Notes under the pieces: generated by a model
What the model was told of the DNA's origin: nothing
What the model saw: only the letters and a program-made list of their open reading frames with translations
The model's database searches: none
Assembly: GCF_019972815.1 (NCBI RefSeq)
Contig: NZ_BPPA01000009.1
Coordinates: 1-64,000, forward strand
Direction: 5' to 3'
Length of the DNA stretch: 64,000 bases
Source of the DNA: Lactobacillus huangpiensis
Lineage (GTDB): Bacteria; Bacillota; Bacilli; Lactobacillales; Lactobacillaceae
Made by a program: the position numbers and the translations under genes
In this document: positions 53,320 to 63,300 of the stretch, in pieces
Numbering within the stretch: the first letter of the stretch is position 1
Layout of the letters: each line of letters starts with the position of its first letter

Positions 53320-55338
53320 ATGACTTTTATTTATACTTTAAGATACATGCTCGATCCAAGAGCAAATACTCCAGCAAAAAACGAAAAACTAATTGAATTT
53401 GTAAAAAAAGCCAAAATCGATGATGTTGCCTTTTTTATAAACGGTGAAGAATTAAACCATAGTCACTTAACTAAAAATGAGACTCAAGTATGGTTGAATG
53501 CTATAAAGCCCTTACAAAAGGAACTTTCTAAAATTGGTGTAACAACTAGTTTAAATCCCTGGACAACCATTATGCACTCAGATCGAGGATACCGAGTTAA
53601 TCCTGAAATCGGCTTTAATACTTTTGTTGATATTGATGGTAATAAAGCCAAAGATATGGCTTGCCCAGCTGATCCAACATGGCGTAAATATTTAGCAAAT
53701 ACCTACGCACAATATGCCAGCATCCATCCCCGCAGGTTATGGCTGGAAGATGATTTTCGTCATTACAACCATTCACCCCTCAAATTAATGTGCTTTTGTG
53801 ATTATCACATGCAACTATATAACGAAAAATTAGGCAAAAAGGAAACGCGTGCAGAATTTGTTAAAAAGATGTTGCAGCCTGGTGAACCAACTGAGGAAAG
53901 ACAGATTTACCTTGATCAGGCTCGTCAAGAGATGATTGAAACCGAGCGTATAATTGAACAAGCTGTTCACAAGGTTAGTCCTGAGACAGATCTGGCACAA
54001 ATGACTTCCTATCCTGATTGGCATGCTCTTGAAGGTCGTGATTGGGACAATTTATTTAAGGCACAGGCTGGAGAAGGTCATCCCAAGGTAGCTCGGCCGC
54101 ATTTACCTGCTTATAATGAAGTTGCACCATTACAATACGGCAGATATTTTGAAGAATATACTCGCATTACTGCTGCATTTTTAGGGGAAAATGCCGAACT
54201 ATACCCTGAATTGGAAAGCTATATGTATTCTCCATTAGTTAAGTCAAAAGCGTTTACCGCATTTCAGATTATTACTTCCGCCCTAATTGGAAGCCAGGGA
54301 ATTTTACTTAATTTATTTGACATGATGGGCAACGGTATCAATGATAGTTGGCACTATGCAGAAATGCTCGCTCAAATTAAACCGTTTGTTAACCAGCTAT
54401 TAGCAAATCGCTTGCCGATAGACCACTTAAGAGGAATAAAAGTTTTGGTTGATCAAGACTCTAGTTACTTTTTGCAAACTAAAACTGGTAAAAATGTCGA
54501 GGAACTTTTACCTCACGAAAAGAATTGGGCCAGTCTTTTGGGGGCTTTTGGTTTTGCTACAACGATTCTGCCTATCAGCAAAAAAACTTCATTGAAAAAT
54601 GAAGTAGTTGCTATTTCTGGTCAGCTTTTACGTAATTTGTCAAATTCACAAATTAATGAATTAGTTAAAAATAATTTTGTGTTGCTTGATGGTGAATGTG
54701 TCCAAGTTTTATTAGACAGAAATTTAGGCAATTTACTGCATATTGAAAAAGCCGAGTGGCATCCAGTTCGTTCAAACTATCAAGTTTTTGAACAGGCAGA
54801 TGGACAGATTGTTGACGGAGTTGAAAGTCCGCGAATTACAATGTTGCAGCAAACAGGAAACTATTTAAAAATTGAATATCAACCGCAAAGTTTTGTAAAA
54901 GTGTGGTCTTTTGCTTATAATGCAATTGATGAAAAATTAGGTAACGTCATGGCCGTTATTGACCAGCATATCGTTATCCTCCCAATGGATCAAGATCCAC
55001 GCTATGGCTGGGAATCTCAATTTACTACATACAAACAGGGTCTGTTGCAACAAATACTTGATAGTGTTACGCCAGTAGACTATTTATTGGGAACGCCAAA
55101 TGTTAAGCTGTTTATTGAAAATGATGGTCAAAAAGCTTGGTTAGCCAACTTTACTTTAGATGGCTATCAACAAATAAAATGGCACTTATCTGCACCACTA
55201 ACAAGTAATGAAGCTACAATTATTAGGAAAGTCAATAACTCTGTCAGGAAAACAAAAGTCCACATTAATGTTGAAAATGGTATTGCTATTATTAATGAAA
55301 CTCTAGCACCATTAGAGACTATCCAAATACTGTTTTAA
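53320..55338 (+). CDS. GH42-like intracellular protein of unassigned activity
   Basis: This 672-residue cytosolic protein reads as a TIM barrel (about residues 1-380), a flavodoxin- or glutamine-amidotransferase-like domain (about 390-520) and a beta-sandwich tail. This is the layout of GH42 beta-galactosidases with their trimerisation domain. Candidate acids are E143-D145 in RLWLEDDFRHY and E297/E299 in LYPELESYM. It lacks the typical GH42 NE pair, so the family is not certain. It has no signal peptide. Its divergence from the GH31 gene and the shared promoter region place it in the same sugar pathway. The ribosome site is weak (TAGGT). Confidence 0.7.
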   Translation: MTFIYTLRYMLDPRANTPAKNEKLIEFVKKAKIDDVAFFINGEELNHSHLTKNETQVWLNAIKPLQKELSKIGVTTSLNPWTTIMHSDRGYRVNPEIGFNTFVDIDGNKAKDMACPADPTWRKYLANTYAQYASIHPRRLWLEDDFRHYNHSPLKLMCFCDYHMQLYNEKLGKKETRAEFVKKMLQPGEPTEERQIYLDQARQEMIETERIIEQAVHKVSPETDLAQMTSYPDWHALEGRDWDNLFKAQAGEGHPKVARPHLPAYNEVAPLQYGRYFEEYTRITAAFLGENAELYPELESYMYSPLVKSKAFTAFQIITSALIGSQGILLNLFDMMGNGINDSWHYAEMLAQIKPFVNQLLANRLPIDHLRGIKVLVDQDSSYFLQTKTGKNVEELLPHEKNWASLLGAFGFATTILPISKKTSLKNEVVAISGQLLRNLSNSQINELVKNNFVLLDGECVQVLLDRNLGNLLHIEKAEWHPVRSNYQVFEQADGQIVDGVESPRITMLQQTGNYLKIEYQPQSFVKVWSFAYNAIDEKLGNVMAVIDQHIVILPMDQDPRYGWESQFTTYKQGLLQQILDSVTPVDYLLGTPNVKLFIENDGQKAWLANFTLDGYQQIKWHLSAPLTSNEATIIRKVNNSVRKTKVHINVENGIAIINETLAPLETIQILF

Positions 55339-55345
55339 ATTTAAT

Positions 55346-55388
55346 ATAAAAAATAGCGCCTAGTTTTAAAACTAGGCGCTATTTTTGT
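55346..55388. terminator. Bidirectional terminator between the GH42-like gene and the EIIA gene
   Basis: A perfect stem of 19 bases (55349-55367 with 55368-55386) has almost no loop and ends in AAAAA/TTTTT. It serves both convergent genes. Confidence 0.9.
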
Positions 55389-55396
55389 TTATAGGT

Positions 55397-55798
55397 TTAC
55401 TTTTTCATATTAGCCAACATTTCAGTAACATCGACAATTCCAGCTTTACCAGCAGTTACAAAATCAGTTTCCGCACCACTCATTTGACTATTGAGCCATT
55501 CGATTACCAGTGGTAAATTCATTCCCGAGATTAAACGAATCTTTTGACCACCCATAATCATGCGACTAACTACATTAGCTGGGGTTCCACCCATTAAATC
55601 AGCAAAAACCGTAATATCTTCGATATTCATTCCTGAAATTTTTTCTTCAAGCTTCGACTTAAAATCATCTGGGCCTTCAGATGGGAGCAAACACACTGTA
55701 TGCACATGTTCTTGCTTGCCCATAATCAATTCGGCACTATCTTTTACGCCCTCTGCCATTTTCCCATGACTAATTAAAATTAATTCTTTTTCTGCCAT
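55397..55798 (-). CDS. Mannose-family PTS EIIA
   Basis: This 133-residue protein begins with LILISHGKMAEGVKDSAELI; the phosphorylated His is residue 11. It has DLMGGTPANVVSRM. It passes phosphate from HPr to EIIB. It lies at the end of the EIIB-C-D-A unit, 60 bases after EIID, as a separate polypeptide. Confidence 0.92.
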   Translation of the reverse strand: MAEKELILISHGKMAEGVKDSAELIMGKQEHVHTVCLLPSEGPDDFKSKLEEKISGMNIEDITVFADLMGGTPANVVSRMIMGGQKIRLISGMNLPLVIEWLNSQMSGAETDFVTAGKAGIVDVTEMLANMKK

Positions 55799-55858
55799 TC
55801 TCTATCTTTCCATTTAATACTCAATACTATTTAGTTTAGAGCTATTACAATATCTGAA

Positions 55859-56677
55859 TTATATCTTAGCAATAACTCCAAGACCACCTAAAACAATACA
55901 AAGTACTAAAACAATAAAGATTGCTTTGGTTGAAGTCATGCCTTTCTTACCCAGTAGCCAGTATATAAAGCCAACAACAGCAGCAGGTAAAAGCTTAGGT
56001 AGGATCATATCCAAATTATTTTGAACATTCATAGTAACTTTGCCGATTTGTGGTGCCCAAGAGAACTTGATATTAACCATAGTGGCAACAAGTGCACCAA
56101 CCATAAATACACCCAAAACTGTAGCGGAATCAGTTAAAGCGTTTAAACGGTCTCTCATGTCAGTAACAAGAGAAACACCTTTATCATAGGCAAAGTGTAG
56201 TTGCTTCCAACGGAAGACACAAATCAAAAGGCAGGCAATTACCCAAATAAATACACCAACTGGGTTTCCTTGAGTAGCCATGGAAGCAGCCAACGCACCG
56301 AAAATAGTTGGAATTAAAGAGGCAAAGATTGAGTCACCGATTGCGGCGAAAGAACCCATCAGACCAACTTTAATACCCGTAACAGTATCTTTCCCTTCGA
56401 TACCTTCATTTTCCTCAACAGCAAGATCTAGACCAGTAATAATAGTGTTAAAGAAATTAGAAGTGTTGAAGAACTGCATATGAGTCTTCATCATTTCCTT
56501 TAATTCGGGGGTGTCATCACCATAAATTTTTCTCAATTGCGGCAAAATAGTATACAAGTAACCACTATTCTGCATTCTTTCGTAGTTCCAACCTAACTGG
56601 TAGCCAAACAAAGATCTGCGGTTAATTTGATTAAAGTCTTGATCAGTTAATTTATATTTTGGTTTAGAGTTCGTCAT
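55859..56677 (-). CDS. Mannose-family PTS EIID
   Basis: This 272-residue membrane protein has the EIID patterns RRSLFGYQLGWNYERMQNSG at the start, MMKTHMQFFNTSNFFNTIITG, VGLMGSFAAIGDSIF and C-terminal helices. With EIIC it forms the channel. ATG 56677 has AAGGAG before it and overlaps the end of EIIC by 14 bases. The reading from 56722 is rejected. Confidence 0.93.
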   Translation of the reverse strand: MTNSKPKYKLTDQDFNQINRRSLFGYQLGWNYERMQNSGYLYTILPQLRKIYGDDTPELKEMMKTHMQFFNTSNFFNTIITGLDLAVEENEGIEGKDTVTGIKVGLMGSFAAIGDSIFASLIPTIFGALAASMATQGNPVGVFIWVIACLLICVFRWKQLHFAYDKGVSLVTDMRDRLNALTDSATVLGVFMVGALVATMVNIKFSWAPQIGKVTMNVQNNLDMILPKLLPAAVVGFIYWLLGKKGMTSTKAIFIVLVLCIVLGGLGVIAKI

Positions 56678-57587
56678 CAGTAATCTCTCCTTCATCATCA
56701 TCAGAGCTTGAACTTGTATCATTACTTTGACTTTCAGTACTCTGTACTTGAGCAGTACCTTTATTTATAGGAATATTCTTGTAATGTAAGATTGCAAGAG
56801 CTAATCCTAACATTGCAATAGCAAGCATTGGCAAGCCATTGAAAATAGTGGTGAAACCTTTGTTAACAGCCGACAGGCCTGTACCCAAAGCTTGCATTCC
56901 ACTAAACAAAACTGAGAACAAAGTCGTAATTGTAAAGCCAAGTATCAAATATGCTGCATGTCTCTTAACTGGTAAGTACCGAAGCAAAACAGCAAAACCA
57001 ACAGCTGGTAATGTAGCACCAGCAACAGTTAAACCATTACCCAGCCACAACAAGTCTCCATTTAAGGCATTTGCAATTTGTTGTACCAATCCTTGTCCAA
57101 AGGCTAATGCAATAAAGACAGGAACTGCACGTGAAAGTGACCATGGAATTGCACCATATAAAACATTTCTTTCAACTGCCTTATAGTTAATCTTATCTTG
57201 ATCAATCAAGTGATCAATTCTGTGTGAAAAGTAAGTGTTTGCAAATCTTGCCAAAACGTCCAATTCAATCATAATAGCAGCAACTGGAACAGCAATTGAA
57301 GAAATAGCTGTTTGAGGACTCATACCTTTAATACTAGTTGAAAATGCTGTTGCCAAAACTGTACCGGTAGTAGCGTCAATTCTTGAAGCACCACCAAAAG
57401 TACCGATACCTAAAACTGTCAACTGCATTGACGCGCCGATAAACAAACCGGTAGGCAGATCTCCCATGATCAGACCGGCGATCAATCCAGCACCAACTGG
57501 TGTGTTTAATGATGAATAAATTTGCAATTCATCTAAAATTTCTAATCCTGCATACAAAGTAAGCAGTAATATTTGCCACCAAGCCAT
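56664..57587 (-). CDS. Mannose-family PTS EIIC
   Basis: This 307-residue membrane protein has about eight hydrophobic helices, with GLIAGLIMGDLPTGLFIGASMQL near the start, the typical EIIC-sor pattern. A Ser/Asp-rich cytosolic tail (QSNDTSSSSDDDEGEITDDEL) is unusual in length. It is second in the operon, 10 bases after EIIB. Confidence 0.93.
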   Translation of the reverse strand: MAWWQILLLTLYAGLEILDELQIYSSLNTPVGAGLIAGLIMGDLPTGLFIGASMQLTVLGIGTFGGASRIDATTGTVLATAFSTSIKGMSPQTAISSIAVPVAAIMIELDVLARFANTYFSHRIDHLIDQDKINYKAVERNVLYGAIPWSLSRAVPVFIALAFGQGLVQQIANALNGDLLWLGNGLTVAGATLPAVGFAVLLRYLPVKRHAAYLILGFTITTLFSVLFSGMQALGTGLSAVNKGFTTIFNGLPMLAIAMLGLALAILHYKNIPINKGTAQVQSTESQSNDTSSSSDDDEGEITDDEL

Positions 57588-57597
57588 TTTTCTCCTC

Positions 57598-58086
57598 CTA
57601 CTTCATCTTTTCATTAATTAATTTCATCAAATCCCGTGACTCAACACTAGGATTTAATTGGGCAATTAAGTTAACGCCTTTGCCAGAAATCTCTCTAAAA
57701 ACATCGGCTTCATGCTCATTGATATTAACTTGCTTAGTCAATTCAGTAGTGTCATCTTGTTTGGACATATTACCAACATTGATGGTGTCAAGCTTGATAC
57801 CCATATTAAGCAAATCGAGAAATTTATCAGGTTTTTTTGCTACCAGAAACAGTCTTTGCTTACCGTAACGGTTTTTCTTTAAATGATCTGCAGCAACTTC
57901 TGTTGGTAAAACGCTCAATCTGGTAGACATTGGGGTAGCCATTCTAAGACCACTCTTTTGAATATCATCTTTAGCTGCTTTTTCGTCCAGAACAATAATC
58001 CGTTCTACTTGCAACTGGGGTGTCCATAAATTAGCCACTTGCCCATGAACCAAGCGTTCATCAACTCTTGCTCCCACAATATTCAT
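57598..58086 (-). CDS. Mannose-family PTS EIIB
   Basis: This 162-residue protein begins with NIVGARVDERLVHGQVANLW; His15 is the phosphorylation site. It takes phosphate from EIIA and gives it to the sugar. It is first in the EIIB-C-D-A operon, with GGAGG before the ATG and a cre-like site upstream. Confidence 0.93.
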   Translation of the reverse strand: MNIVGARVDERLVHGQVANLWTPQLQVERIIVLDEKAAKDDIQKSGLRMATPMSTRLSVLPTEVAADHLKKNRYGKQRLFLVAKKPDKFLDLLNMGIKLDTINVGNMSKQDDTTELTKQVNINEHEADVFREISGKGVNLIAQLNPSVESRDLMKLINEKMK

Positions 58087-58127
58087 GTTTTATTCCTCCT
58101 TATCTTTCAAGGAAATCTAAATATTAC

Positions 58128-58141
58128 ATAAAACGCTTTCA
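58128..58141 (-). promoter_or_regulatory. cre-like site upstream of the PTS operon
   Basis: On the minus strand TGAAAGCGTTTTAT departs from the cre consensus at one fixed position. It lies 42 bases upstream of the EIIB start, in the 163-base gap after agaS. This suggests a separate, CcpA-controlled promoter for the PTS operon. Confidence 0.6.
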
Positions 58142-58249
58142 CACTTTATGATAAGGTACCAACCAATTTTTGTCAACATGTATTTTTATATTTAAAACGG
58201 TTATTATTAAAAACATATTTTTACCTTTAGTACCCATAACAAAAGCACA

Positions 58250-59416
58250 TTAATTGAATTCGTGAATTGTAACACCCTTAACTACACGATTAACTGTACC
58301 AGTTGGTGATGGCGTGTCGGGCTTATTATTAACTTTAATAGAAGTTAATAGAGCAATTGTTTGACCAAACATTACGTCAGGTAATGCCAAGTAAGCATCA
58401 GGCAACAATTCTTTCTCAGCAAACATGAAAGATTTTCCTGAGAAATCCTGACCCTCCTTTTCCTGACCGACAGCCATCACCAACGGTACAATTTGATCAT
58501 CTTTAATTTCATTCAAAATATCTAAATCGTATTGTCTGGTATAAGTATTATTAGAAACAAAATCAAAAACAATTGTCTTTTTATCTAAGAATGACTTAGG
58601 ACCATGGCGCAATCCCATTGATGTATCAAATAAAGCCGCTACTTCCCCTGCAGTTAATTCCAAAATTTTAAGTCGAGTTTCTTCAGCCAAACCGCCTAAG
58701 CTACCACTACCTATATAAGTAATTCGATTAAAGTCAATGTCAACTAAAGATTGAATTTCTTCCTCTCTGTCAATGACGCTTTTACCCATTTGGGCAATTT
58801 GATTAACAATATGTTCTTTCTTTTCGTCAGTCAAAGTATCAAACACAAGTAGTGCCATCAGGCTCATGCAAGAAAACGAACCAGTCATTGCAAAGCCCTG
58901 ATCTAGAGACTTTTCAGGCATCAATAAGACAAGGCCGGTAGGATCACCTTCTAGATCCTGCGCCAAATGTCCTTCCGGAGCACAAGTAATTGCTATTTGA
59001 TATAAATTCGTGACTAATTTTTTAGCTAATTCAACAGTAGCTACGGATTCAGGTGAATTGCCACTACGTGCAAATGAAACCAGAATTGTCGGAGTATCTT
59101 TTTCTAAATAATCTTCAGGAGTAGAGACAATTTTCGTGGTATCAATTGCTTCAAAATCGTATTTTTTTCTATCGCCATTTTTTTGTAAATAGGGCATGAT
59201 TGTATTGCCGACATATGCACTAGTTCCGGCGCCTGTAAAAACAACTCTGACTTTACCCCATTTTTGATTTATTTGGTTCAAAAAATCAGTGATTTTAGTT
59301 TTGTTATTCTGATAAATAGACCAGGTTTGCTGCCATAATTCAGGTTGCTGCTCAATTTCACGGGTAGTAATTTTTGCACCCAATTTTTCTAATTCTGCAT
59401 CTGTTTTTGAAAACAT
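58250..59416 (-). CDS. agaS: AgaS family sugar-phosphate isomerase/deaminase (SIS domain)
   Basis: This 388-residue enzyme has two SIS domains: the first with VVFTGAGTSAYVGNT (about residues 58-72) and SFARSGNSPESVATVE, the second with YIGSGSLGGLAEE and the Glu/His pair in MGLRHGPKS. AgaS converts galactosamine-6-phosphate to tagatose-6-phosphate with loss of ammonia. It lies 25 bases after the GntR gene and in front of the mannose-type PTS, the usual neighbours in galactosamine loci. A tagatose-6-P kinase and LacD are at 42-45 kb. Confidence 0.88.
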   Translation of the reverse strand: MFSKTDAELEKLGAKITTREIEQQPELWQQTWSIYQNNKTKITDFLNQINQKWGKVRVVFTGAGTSAYVGNTIMPYLQKNGDRKKYDFEAIDTTKIVSTPEDYLEKDTPTILVSFARSGNSPESVATVELAKKLVTNLYQIAITCAPEGHLAQDLEGDPTGLVLLMPEKSLDQGFAMTGSFSCMSLMALLVFDTLTDEKKEHIVNQIAQMGKSVIDREEEIQSLVDIDFNRITYIGSGSLGGLAEETRLKILELTAGEVAALFDTSMGLRHGPKSFLDKKTIVFDFVSNNTYTRQYDLDILNEIKDDQIVPLVMAVGQEKEGQDFSGKSFMFAEKELLPDAYLALPDVMFGQTIALLTSIKVNNKPDTPSPTGTVNRVVKGVTIHEFN

Positions 59417-59441
59417 TTATTTTTACCTTCCTTTATAATAT

Positions 59442-60158
59442 CTAAAATAAATCATTATATTGACGTGAACGATAAACAAACTTATCGCCTCTAGCTAAAG
59501 AAATCGTAAACTCAATTGGTATATTTTTATCATTAATAGTCTTGCGAAAAATCTTTAAACTTGGTGAGCCGACCTTCTCCGCCAGATTTCTGCTTTCTTC
59601 TTGATTAAGACAAACAGCTTCAACATCCTCAAACGCCATTACACTAATTTGGTCATATTTTTCTTTCATGACATCATAAAGTGGCTTAGCATTTAAATCG
59701 TTTAAACTAAGTTCGGAAAATAATTTCTCCGGTAAATAAGAGGTGCTAAAAATGCGCGGCTCATTGTCAGCAAGACGCAAACGAATAAGCTTATATGCTT
59801 TTTCATTTGAAGTTAGATTTAATTGTGCTGCAATATTATTATTTGGAATTATCAGTTCTAGACTTTGATTTTTGGTTGACGCTTTTTGTCCTGTTCGCTT
59901 TAATTCTTCTGAGAAAGAATACATCCCACCAATATTAGGTTGATTAAGAAAAGTACTTGAAACAAAAGTACCTTTACCATGAAGGCGATATATTAATCCC
60001 CTTTCTTCAAGATCTTGCAACGCCAATCTAATAGTATTACGACTAACACCATATTTAACTAGTAATTGCCTCTCACTTGGTAATTTAGCATTTGGCTTCA
60101 TATCTTTTATTTGTTTTTCCAAGTCTAAAATAACTTGCCGATAAAGTGGTTTTCCCAT
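59442..60158 (-). CDS. GntR/HutC family regulator of the sugar locus
   Basis: This 238-residue regulator has an N-terminal winged helix (NAKLPSERQLLVKYGVSRNT) and a UTRA effector domain with RLRLADNEPRIFSTSYL and the C-terminal RGDKFVYRSRQY. Such regulators sense sugar phosphates, often amino-sugar phosphates. It is first in a unit with agaS, and a cre-like motif is 50 bases upstream. The likely targets are its own unit and the PTS and hydrolase genes. Confidence 0.88.
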   Translation of the reverse strand: MGKPLYRQVILDLEKQIKDMKPNAKLPSERQLLVKYGVSRNTIRLALQDLEERGLIYRLHGKGTFVSSTFLNQPNIGGMYSFSEELKRTGQKASTKNQSLELIIPNNNIAAQLNLTSNEKAYKLIRLRLADNEPRIFSTSYLPEKLFSELSLNDLNAKPLYDVMKEKYDQISVMAFEDVEAVCLNQEESRNLAEKVGSPSLKIFRKTINDKNIPIEFTISLARGDKFVYRSRQYNDLF

Positions 60159-60207
60159 TAATTCCCCCTCCTTATTAAACTGGTTGATACCACTTAAAGT
60201 TTATCAA

Positions 60208-60221
60208 AGAAAGCGTTTCAT
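60208..60221. promoter_or_regulatory. cre-like motif upstream of the GntR-agaS unit
   Basis: AGAAAGCGTTTCAT shares GAAAGCGTTT with the sites at 53086 and 58128. The spacing is one base shorter than the classical cre. It stands 50 bases upstream of the GntR start. Confidence 0.45.
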
Positions 60222-60313
60222 TGCAATTTGATTTTTTAGAAAATTCAACTTAATTTCTTTTGATTAAAATTGAATTTATATACACTAGTCAACAATATTA
60301 GCAATTAATGGAA

Positions 60314-60352
60314 CATAAAAAGCATTGGAAAATATTCCAATGCTTTTTTCTT
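60314..60352. terminator. Terminator of the GH35 gene
   Basis: AAAAGCATTGGAA (60317-60329) pairs with TTCCAATGCTTTT (60335-60347), a perfect 13-base stem with a five-base loop. It stands 40 bases after the GH35 stop on the minus strand. Confidence 0.88.
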
Positions 60353-60391
60353 ATTCAAAGGCTACTCCTTAAGAATCATTATTTAATGAAC

Positions 60392-63300
60392 TTATTTCCT
60401 TTTGACAAAATTGCTCATCTTAATATACTTGTTAATTCCAATAATATAATATTTTTTATTTCTTATCTGACGAGGAGAGCCAAAAGTCAAAATTTTACAA
60501 TTCTTTTTTAAAACTTTTTTATTTCTTCGTTTGCCCTGCTCATTATAAATATACGCATTATGAATAAGAACTTTTTTACTACCATCAATATTACCCGCGG
60601 CAATATACTTATTGTTATTTATAACATAAAATTTCCTACCTTTAATGGAAATTTTCCCATAAGTCAAAATTACTTTGCCAGAGCGAATCATCTTTACCTT
60701 GGTTTTTTTACCATTTTCATCATACACATATGCATTATGCATAACTTTCTTTTTTACTGCATGCTTCTTATTTTCTACCACAGTTTCGTCAGTTGCAGAC
60801 TGATTACTGTTATCCTTACTGTTACTCGTCGGTAAACTAATAATATTTTCGTTACTTGTTTTATGATCAGAATTTTCGTAATTCTTGAAAAGCTCTTGAT
60901 ATGTAGGTGACTTTTCAACATTTACAGTATGTGGTGTATTATACGCCCCCTTTGCCTCGAGACTTACTTTACCTAATTTTGCACTTTGAGCATCAAGACT
61001 CCAAACTGCAATTGAAATTTCATTATGCCCTTGTTCATTTAATAAACCTGAAGGCAAATAAAATTCTTGTTGTGGTCCAGCATTATTAATATATTGGCCG
61101 TAAAGCCAGCCGTTAATATATATATATGCTCGATATTTTGCCCCGTTAGGGCCAAAAGTATCATCACTTATTTTTAAAGAAATAGGTACGTCATAATTTT
61201 GGGGAATATTTAGATCAAAATCTGTATTATACCAAGCAACTCCAGGCGAAGATACCTGATCAGGTAAAGTTATTTTCTTCCAAGATGAAGAATCAAACCC
61301 GGGTAAATACCAGCCATGACGTTCACCATAAAGTCCGCCAAGGTTGTAAGATCCTCTAACTGTATCAGTTATATTTTCTCCATTTATATTGCCTTGAAGT
61401 TTCCATGTAACGTCAGCTCCATTTTCCCCTTCTCTTTCTACGCTGGCGTCTATAAGGCCTCTAGCAGTTTTTTGGGTATCCTTATTATTGCCGTCTTCAT
61501 CGTGACCCATATTTGCAACTAAAACAGAAATTATATTGTCTTTGCCCTTTTCAAGCCATGAAGAGTCAATCGTAAAATCTTTTTGCTTACTTTCGTCTTT
61601 TTCCATTTCACAGCTACCCATAAAATGACCATTAAGCCAAACTGAGTATGCACCATAATTGCCCGTAATTGCATTTAATTTAATAGTTTTTTCTTTGCCA
61701 TCTGAATTAAAGTGACCCCGATACCAGACATTACCATGGTGAAAGCCATAATCATCTGAAAATAAAACATGTTTACCTGTAAAATTAGTTATACTATTAG
61801 AACTGTCTTTGTTGGCAGTCTGCCAATTTGAGTCGTCAAATTTAGGATCAGCTTCGAAAGTCGCATCATGATATCGCCAATTATTCAGTTCTGGTAAAAC
61901 AACTTTATCTTGATCGATTCCAGGAATGGATCCAACTTCCCATTCAGAGCTACTTTTCGTATTAAGTGGTTGGCCATTCCAAGTTATTTCATTGATATCT
62001 TTAGGACAAAAAACTTTCATTTCAACCGCTTTTGAACTATCACCACTCAAATTCAGCGTTTTATTTTCCGATTTGGCAGTTCTAACTAAATAAGGTCCAT
62101 CAATTAAAACAGTTCCTTGATCAGTTTTTTTCTCCCATAAGTTATTCATTTGATCATAAGATCCCATGATCAAACGTAATGATTTTTCATTGCTGGTTAT
62201 TTGAACATTTGCGAGACCATCAAATTGATTAGATAAACTTAAAGTTTTATTATTATCATCCCATTTTACATCTACTTTTCCTGTCTTAACTTTCACATCT
62301 GGCTCTGAATCATATTTAAGTACTGTTTTATTTTGATCACCATTGCCACTATATACTACAGCCACATCATCACTACCATTAGAAAAGTTAGTAAAAATTT
62401 CATTAGTAGAATATACTAAATGCTGTTTACCAAAGTTATAATTGGCAATTATAACTTTAGAATTTTGTCCATTTATTCTTATTGGCTCTGTAGTATCAAT
62501 TTCTCCTGTTTTTATTGGCAAATTATAAGTATCATCATTGTTAGAATTGGTTTTATTATGCCGGACAAAATAAAATTTTGTTTTTGTATCTGGATTTTCT
62601 CTTTGGATCAAATAAAATGTATTGTCTGAAGATGTATTTTCAGAAACCAGATCAGTTTTTGCAATTGGTTTAACACTTTGTAGCATTAATCCAATTTTCT
62701 TTTGTTGAGCTGTTTTATCATCTAACTGCCGATATTCATTAATTGCCGCGCCATAATCATATGAAGTATAACCGCCAGGGAAGGGCAAGTAGCCCCAAGA
62801 TGTCCCCCCATAAGTCATATAGGAACTTATTATGGTACCACCTTCACCTATAATATGCTTATTAATAATATTTTCTGCAGCCGTGCCACGTTGTTCACGC
62901 CAATAACTGTAACCCTTTCCTGCCCAGGGATCAAACCAGCCATTTCCTAATTCAGCTAAAAAGATTGGTGATTTAATTCCCCAGCCTTTAGTATGTGGAT
63001 CCTCAAAGGTATTTGGTAGTGCTCCAACATTACCTAAACCCGGATACCGATCAAAAGCATACATATCTGGTGCTCCTTTACCACTAGCCCATGTACCCTG
63101 CGGTCCACTTTTGTCATTATGAAATGTTGGAACGGTTATGCCATCTTTTTTGACTTTATTTTTCAAGTCTTCCATGTATTGTGAATCACGTTTCCAACCA
63201 GTATATTCATTTTCAATTTGATACAATATAACATTGCCACCATTAGTAATTTGATGTTTAGCAATAATGGGATCTATATGATCTAGCCATTCATTATAGC

